Source of the DNA: Candidatus Bathyarchaeota archaeon
Lineage (GTDB): Archaea; Thermoproteota; Bathyarchaeia; TCS64
Reading direction: 5' to 3'
Length of the DNA: 9,188 nt
NCBI GenBank assembly: GCA_030601645.1
Contig: JAUWBQ010000057.1
Location: forward strand, 1-9,188
This document shows, one piece after another, positions 6,253 through 9,188 of this stretch. The position numbers were made by a program, and so were the translations under genes. The notes under the pieces were generated by a model. It was given only the letters and a program-made list of their open reading frames with translations, had not been told where the DNA came from and did not search any database. Within the stretch, counting starts at the first letter, position 1. Each line of letters opens with the position of its first letter.

Positions 6253-7932
6253 ATGTCATCTGAGCGGGAGCAAGCCCCAATAAAAAAGGAGGTGGATCGC
6301 TGGGAGAGAGAGACCCTCAAGCCTACGCTTGAGAGGTCTCCCGAGTGGAAGGAGAGGTTCACCACTCCTTCGGGAAGGTCCATAGGGAGACTCTACACCC
6401 CCCTAGATGTCGGGGATTTCGATTACCTCAAAGACCTGGGCTTCCCGGGGGAGCCGCCGTTCACGAGGGGCATATATGCAACCCAGTATCGTGGGAGGCT
6501 CTGGACCATGCGGCAGTACTCGGGCTATGCATCGGCCGAGGAGACCAACAGACGGTACAAGTACCTCCTCAAGCAGGGGCAGACAGGTCTCAGCGTGGCC
6601 TTCGACCTGCCCACCCAGATCGGGTACGACTCCGACGACACCATGGCGGAAGGCGAGGTCGGGAAGGTGGGAGTGCCCATCAGCACGCTGGAGGACATTG
6701 AACTCCTCTTCGGGGGCATCCCCCTCGGAAAGGTAAGCACGTCGATGACCATCAATGCCACGACACCCCAGATCCTGGCAATGTACCTGAGGATCGCAGA
6801 AGCCCAGGGGGTGCAGCTGTCTGAGGTGAGGGGCACCGTCCAGAACGACATACTGAAGGAGTACGTGGCCAGGGGAACCTACATCTACCCCCCGTCTCCC
6901 TCGATGAGGCTCGTCGTGGACGTCATGGAGTACTGCCACAGGAACGCCCAGAGGTTCAACACCATCAGCGTCAGCGGCTACCACATGAGGGAGGCAGGGG
7001 CCACAGCCGCGCAAGAAATCGCCTTCACCATCGCGAACGGAATGGAGTACGTCAGGGCCGCGATAGAGAGGGGAATGCCCGTAGACGCGTTCGCCCCCAG
7101 GATATCTTTCTTCTTCGGCTGCCACAACGACTTCTACGAGGAGATAGCGAAGTTCAGGGCTGCGCGCAGGATATGGGCTGGTATCATGAGAGAGAGGTTC
7201 GAGGCGGAGAGCAGGCGCTCCCTCCTCATGAGGTACCACGTTCAGACCGACGGGGTGACCCTGACGGCCCAGCAGCCGTACAACAACGTCGTGCGGGTCA
7301 CGATACAGGCCCTGGCCGCCGTCCTAGGGGGGTGCCAGTCGCTGCACACCAACTCGTTCGACGAGGCCCTCAGCCTCCCATCCGAGGTGGCAGTGACGAC
7401 GGCGTTGAGGACCCAGCAGATCATAGCCCACGAGAGCGGTGCGGCTAACAGCGTCGACCCGATGGCGGGCTCATATCTGGTGGAGCATCTGACCAGAGAG
7501 ATAGAGGAGGAGGCCCTAAGGTACATTGAGAGGATAGACGAGATGGGGGGTGCCACATCGGCCATCGAAAGAGGTTATATCCAGAGGGAGATAGCCGAGA
7601 GCGCGTACAACCAGCAGAAGGAGATCGATAGCGGCGAGAGAGTGATCGTGGGCGTTAACAGTTACACTGTCGAGGAGGAGGCCCCCATACACCTCCTTGA
7701 GGTTGATCCAGCGCTCGTGAGGAGACAGGTCCAGAGGCTGAAGGCATACAAGGGGACGAGGGACACTGCAGAAGTTGAGAAATCGCTGGGGAAACTCAAG
7801 CGGGCCGCAGAGGGGGAGGTCAACCTCATGCCACTCATCATCAAGGCCATCGAGGCACGCGCTACGAACGGTGAGATATCCAACACTTTGAGGGAGGTTT
7901 TCGGAGAGTACAGGGCCACGACAATAGTGTGA
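6253..7932 (+). CDS. mcmA: Methylmalonyl-CoA mutase large (catalytic) subunit
   Basis: This 559-residue TIM-barrel subunit interconverts (R)-methylmalonyl-CoA and succinyl-CoA by adenosylcobalamin radical chemistry. Motifs in order: [19 protein letters not shown] (71-89), [18 protein letters not shown] (112-129), [20 protein letters not shown] (194-213), [14 protein letters not shown] (238-251), [10 protein letters not shown] (280-289), [11 protein letters not shown] (363-373) and [10 protein letters not shown] (402-411). Tyr89, Arg207, Tyr243 and His244 match the key residues of the Propionibacterium enzyme. Tyr89 with Arg207 is the pair that marks a methylmalonyl-CoA mutase rather than isobutyryl- or 2-hydroxyisobutyryl-CoA mutase. 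The protein stops at [11 protein letters not shown], where one-chain enzymes continue into the B12 domain; that domain is the next gene, 16 bases downstream. The ATG at 6253 follows GGGAGTGA with six bases between them. No MeaB-type GTPase chaperone gene accompanies it in this window. Confidence 0.96.
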   Translation: MSSEREQAPIKKEVDRWERETLKPTLERSPEWKERFTTPSGRSIGRLYTPLDVGDFDYLKDLGFPGEPPFTRGIYATQYRGRLWTMRQYSGYASAEETNRRYKYLLKQGQTGLSVAFDLPTQIGYDSDDTMAEGEVGKVGVPISTLEDIELLFGGIPLGKVSTSMTINATTPQILAMYLRIAEAQGVQLSEVRGTVQNDILKEYVARGTYIYPPSPSMRLVVDVMEYCHRNAQRFNTISVSGYHMREAGATAAQEIAFTIANGMEYVRAAIERGMPVDAFAPRISFFFGCHNDFYEEIAKFRAARRIWAGIMRERFEAESRRSLLMRYHVQTDGVTLTAQQPYNNVVRVTIQALAAVLGGCQSLHTNSFDEALSLPSEVAVTTALRTQQIIAHESGAANSVDPMAGSYLVEHLTREIEEEALRYIERIDEMGGATSAIERGYIQREIAESAYNQQKEIDSGERVIVGVNSYTVEEEAPIHLLEVDPALVRRQVQRLKAYKGTRDTAEVEKSLGKLKRAAEGEVNLMPLIIKAIEARATNGEISNTLREVFGEYRATTIV

Positions 7933-7948
7933 GAACGAGGTCTTGAGA

Positions 7949-8344
7949 ATGGTGAAGGGTGAGAGGATAAAGGTCCTCATTGCGAAAGTCGGGCTGGATG
8001 GCCACGACAGAGGGGCGAAGGTGATCGTCAGGGCCCTGAGGGACGCCGGGATGGAGGTCCTCTACACAGGCATCAGGCAGAGCCCTGAGATGATAGTCGC
8101 GGCCGCCATACAGGAGGACGTAGACGTCATCGGCCTCAGCTCGCTGTCGGGCGCTCACATGATCCTCTTCCCGAGGGTGATGAGGCTGCTGAAGGAGCGA
8201 AACATAACTGACATCATGGTGATAGGAGGGGGCATCATACCGGAGAAAGACGTGGATCGGCTCAAGGAAGAGGGGATCGCCAAGACCTTCGGCCCCGGAA
8301 CGAGTCTGAGCACGATTGCGGAGTATATAAGGGAGAAAGCCTAG
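7949..8344 (+). CDS. mcmB: Methylmalonyl-CoA mutase small (B12-binding) subunit
   Basis: This 131-residue Rossmann-like domain binds adenosylcobalamin and pairs with the large subunit encoded just upstream. It carries the base-off/His-on signature DGHDRG (17-22), with His19 as the lower axial cobalt ligand. GLSSLSGAH (62-70) and MVIGGGIIP (90-98) surround the nucleotide tail, and TFGPGTS (113-119) completes the pattern. The length equals the isolated B12 domain of one-chain mutases. ATG 7949 is chosen over the in-frame TTG at 7943 because GAGGT at 7937-7941 lies seven bases ahead of it; from 7943 the spacing would be too short. The 16-base gap after the large subunit indicates co-transcription, which suits a 1:1 complex. 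There is no poly-T run directly after the stop, only a weak CGAGG/CCTCG stem (8347-8366). Confidence 0.95.
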   Translation: MVKGERIKVLIAKVGLDGHDRGAKVIVRALRDAGMEVLYTGIRQSPEMIVAAAIQEDVDVIGLSSLSGAHMILFPRVMRLLKERNITDIMVIGGGIIPEKDVDRLKEEGIAKTFGPGTSLSTIAEYIREKA

Positions 8345-8432
8345 AGCGAGGGGCTCAGCAACCTCGATTGGCGTGATATAGATTCAATCCCGTCCCGCCG
8401 AGTGTGTCATCCGGCGAACCACCCTCCAGTCA

Positions 8433-8442
8433 ACGTTATAAG
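8433..8442 (+). promoter_or_regulatory. TATA box for the PPC-domain gene
   Basis: ACGTTATAAG, centred near 8438, predicts a start near 8463. This lies after the first possible ATG (8448) and about 12 bases ahead of the second (8475), so it argues for the shorter protein. The 103-base gap after the mutase small subunit otherwise holds nothing recognisable. Confidence 0.45.
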
Positions 8443-8474
8443 ACCAGATGTCCAGGCGTGATCGAGATAGATCT

Positions 8475-8951
8475 ATGGTTGTAAGGTATGACACAAGGGC
8501 GGGTAGCGCGAGTAGGGTTGTCGTGGCTAGGCTGAAGCCCGGGAGCGACCTCCTGGGATCCCTCCAGGAGATAGTGGGCAGAGAGGGGGTCAAGGCTGGG
8601 GTCATCCTCTCAGGCGTCGGCCTGCTGGGGGAGGCCCGGCTCAGGAACTGCAAGAGCCTCCCGGAGAAGTACCCCATAACCGACGAGAACCGCACCTACC
8701 TGTCCTTCAGCAGGCCCCTGGAGATCCTATCCCTCTCCGGGAACATCACAATGGCCGAGGGGAATCCTTTGGTTCACGCCCACGTGACCCTCTCCCACGT
8801 CGAAGAAGACGAGATCGGGATCATCGGAGGTCATCTAATAGAGGGATGTGTCATCTTCGGCTTCGCCGAGATCATCCTCATGGAGCTGAAAGACATCGAT
8901 ATGGAGAAAAACTACGACAAGGAGACGAGAACCTTTCAACTCTTTGCATGA
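8475..8951 (+). CDS. PPC/DUF296-domain protein (PD1-like, putative DNA-binding)
   Basis: This 158-residue single-domain protein belongs to the PPC (plant and prokaryote conserved, DUF296) family. Recognisable parts are the start pattern RVVVARLKPGSDLLGSLQEI (14-33), GVILSGVGLLGEARLR (42-57), the core RPLEILSLSGNIT (80-92, equivalent to the GRFEIL region), PLVHAHVTLS (98-107) and GGHLIEGCVIFGFAEIIL (118-135). His101, His103 and His120 are placed like the metal-binding histidines of prokaryotic trimeric PPC proteins. In plants the domain occurs in AT-hook regulators; the role in archaea is unknown, so the DNA-binding label is inherited rather than shown. ATG 8475 is preferred because of the TATA box at 8433-8442; ATG 8448 would add nine polar, arginine-rich residues. 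It follows the mutase genes on the same strand but seems to have its own promoter. Confidence 0.85.
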   Translation: MVVRYDTRAGSASRVVVARLKPGSDLLGSLQEIVGREGVKAGVILSGVGLLGEARLRNCKSLPEKYPITDENRTYLSFSRPLEILSLSGNITMAEGNPLVHAHVTLSHVEEDEIGIIGGHLIEGCVIFGFAEIILMELKDIDMEKNYDKETRTFQLFA

Positions 8952-9102
8952 GACTGTCAGGCCCGAGGACGCAACGGTCATTTGACTGATCAAAGGCGCT
9001 TGGGTCATGCGCGAAATTATCCTGGAGTGCGCGCACCGTTGAATGATAGGAGGCCTCGTAAAGCTATTTATTCCCCGGTTTTCTCCATTATCTTGGTTCT
9101 GT
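8952..9102. other. Intergenic stretch with nested inverted repeats; no gene seen
   Basis: No supported protein or RNA gene lies here. The stretch holds a 7-bp inverted repeat CAACGGT (8972-8978) / ACCGTTG (9035-9041). This encloses TTTGA/TCAAA (8981-8985/8990-8994, loop CTGA) and TGCGCG/CGCGCA (9008-9013/9030-9035). Together they could fold as a three-way junction of about 70 bases. It is not a tRNA: the TTC-containing T loop is missing and the D-arm spacing is wrong. Near its end an A/T-rich CTATTTATT (9064-9072) resembles a TATA box for the downstream gene. Confidence 0.3.
9064..9072 (+). promoter_or_regulatory. Possible TATA box for the gene at the right edge
   Basis: CTATTTATT follows AAAG and is the most TATA-like sequence before the partial reading frame at the right edge. 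Its centre, near 9068, predicts a start near 9093, ten bases ahead of TTG 9103 and 22 ahead of TTG 9115. A weaker alternative, CCATTATC at 9085-9092, would give a leaderless start at TTG 9115. Confidence 0.3.
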
Positions 9103-9114
9103 TTGTCGGCTACA

Positions 9115-9188
9115 TTGAGAGAGCTGGCGCTCACAGAGATCCGCGAGATTATCCCGAACATCTTTAAGGTCTTCAGCCCCGACGACAC
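9115..9188 (+). CDS. Probable 5' end of an unidentified protein gene, cut by the window edge
   Basis: Starting at TTG 9115 the plus strand reads (M)RELALTEIREIIPNIFKV followed by FSPDD, with no stop before the window ends (24 full codons). The composition resembles a real protein N-terminus: amphipathic, with charged residues alternating with Leu/Ile. The codons are the GC-ending or AGA types used by neighbouring genes. The region immediately upstream in the same frame reads less like protein. A TTG at 9103 is the alternative start. No ribosome site is visible, but A/T-rich boxes at 9064-9072 and 9085-9092 could serve a short-leader or leaderless transcript. The visible part is too short to assign a family. 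Confidence 0.4.
   Translation, partial: MRELALTEIREIIPNIFKVFSPDD

Noticed and set aside
6403..7239. Minus-strand open frame of 278 codons opposite the mutase large subunit
   Set aside because: Antisense shadow of a clearly real gene, with the same His/Val/Pro/Gly-rich composition and no promoter or ribosome site.
8347..8366. Hairpin CGAGG/CCTCG as a terminator after the mutase small subunit
   Set aside because: The stem is only 5 bp with a 10-base loop and there is no T run after it, so it does not look like a functional terminator.
8347..8396. tRNA remnant suggested by GATTCAATCCCGTCCCGCC after the mutase small subunit
   Set aside because: The bases flanking TTCAATC do not pair as a T stem, and no matching acceptor, D or anticodon arm can be drawn on either strand.
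8972..9041. tRNA gene with a CAACGGT/ACCGTTG acceptor stem
   Set aside because: The size and closing stem look right, but there is no TTC-containing T loop, the first arm has a 5-bp stem with a 4-base loop, and no anticodon arm is evident.
8982..9167. Plus-strand open frame of 61 codons in the right-hand gap
   Set aside because: Its product does not resemble a protein family, it has no ribosome site, and the competing frame from 9115 reads more like a true N-terminus with neighbour-like codon use.
8835..9188. Minus-strand open frame of 117 codons across the end of the PPC gene and the right-hand gap
   Set aside because: It overlaps the conserved end of the PPC gene antisense, has a low-complexity Ser/Ile/Arg-rich reading and shows no family resemblance.
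1..9188. CRISPR array, insertion sequence, toxin-antitoxin or defence system
   Set aside because: No regularly spaced direct repeats, no transposase or terminal inverted repeats and no defence-type domains were seen; the coding space is filled by core propionyl-CoA metabolism genes.

Overview
The window looks archaeal, probably a thermophilic member of the Thermoproteota/TACK group. It is GC-rich and uses AGG/AGA almost exclusively for arginine. Short A/T-rich TATA-like boxes lie about 25 bases ahead of likely transcript starts, several 5' leaders are very short, and the mutase is split into two subunits. The phylum is inferred from style alone.

Layout, left to right. Bases 1-232 (+) are the C-terminal end of an ornithine cyclodeaminase/mu-crystallin family protein. 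It meets, stop to stop, a carboxyltransferase gene (229-1746, -). A divergent promoter region of about 120 bases separates that gene from methylmalonyl-CoA epimerase (1870-2274, +). Next comes a minus-strand operon read right to left: a PccB-like carboxyltransferase (6088-4520), a PycB/OadA-like biotin-dependent carboxyltransferase (4470-2926) and a biotin carrier protein (2923-2372). A second divergent promoter region (6089-6252) leads to the split methylmalonyl-CoA mutase: large subunit 6253-7932 and small B12-binding subunit 7949-8344 (+). A PPC/DUF296 protein (8475-8951, +) has its own likely promoter. The right end holds about 160 bases without a clear gene, then the probable start of another plus-strand gene cut off by the window edge.

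How the genes work together. The mutase, the epimerase and at least one acyl-CoA carboxyltransferase form the path propionyl-CoA <-> (S)-methylmalonyl-CoA <-> (R)-methylmalonyl-CoA <-> succinyl-CoA. The carboxylating part has the parts list of the propionibacterial transcarboxylase: a 12S-like subunit (two paralogues), a 5S-like subunit and a 1.3S-like carrier. Neither a biotin carboxylase (AccC) nor a membrane decarboxylase beta subunit is present here. The set could therefore move CO2 directly between oxaloacetate and propionyl-CoA, or it could work with an AccC encoded elsewhere. The two 12S-like paralogues differ at the residue known to set acyl-CoA choice (Asp415 versus Ile401), which suggests divided labour.

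I found no CRISPR array, insertion sequence, tRNA or rRNA, and no clear sign of recent gene transfer. The families are all known; the interest lies in how they are combined, in the duplicated N-terminal module of the biotin carrier, and in the regulatory regions.
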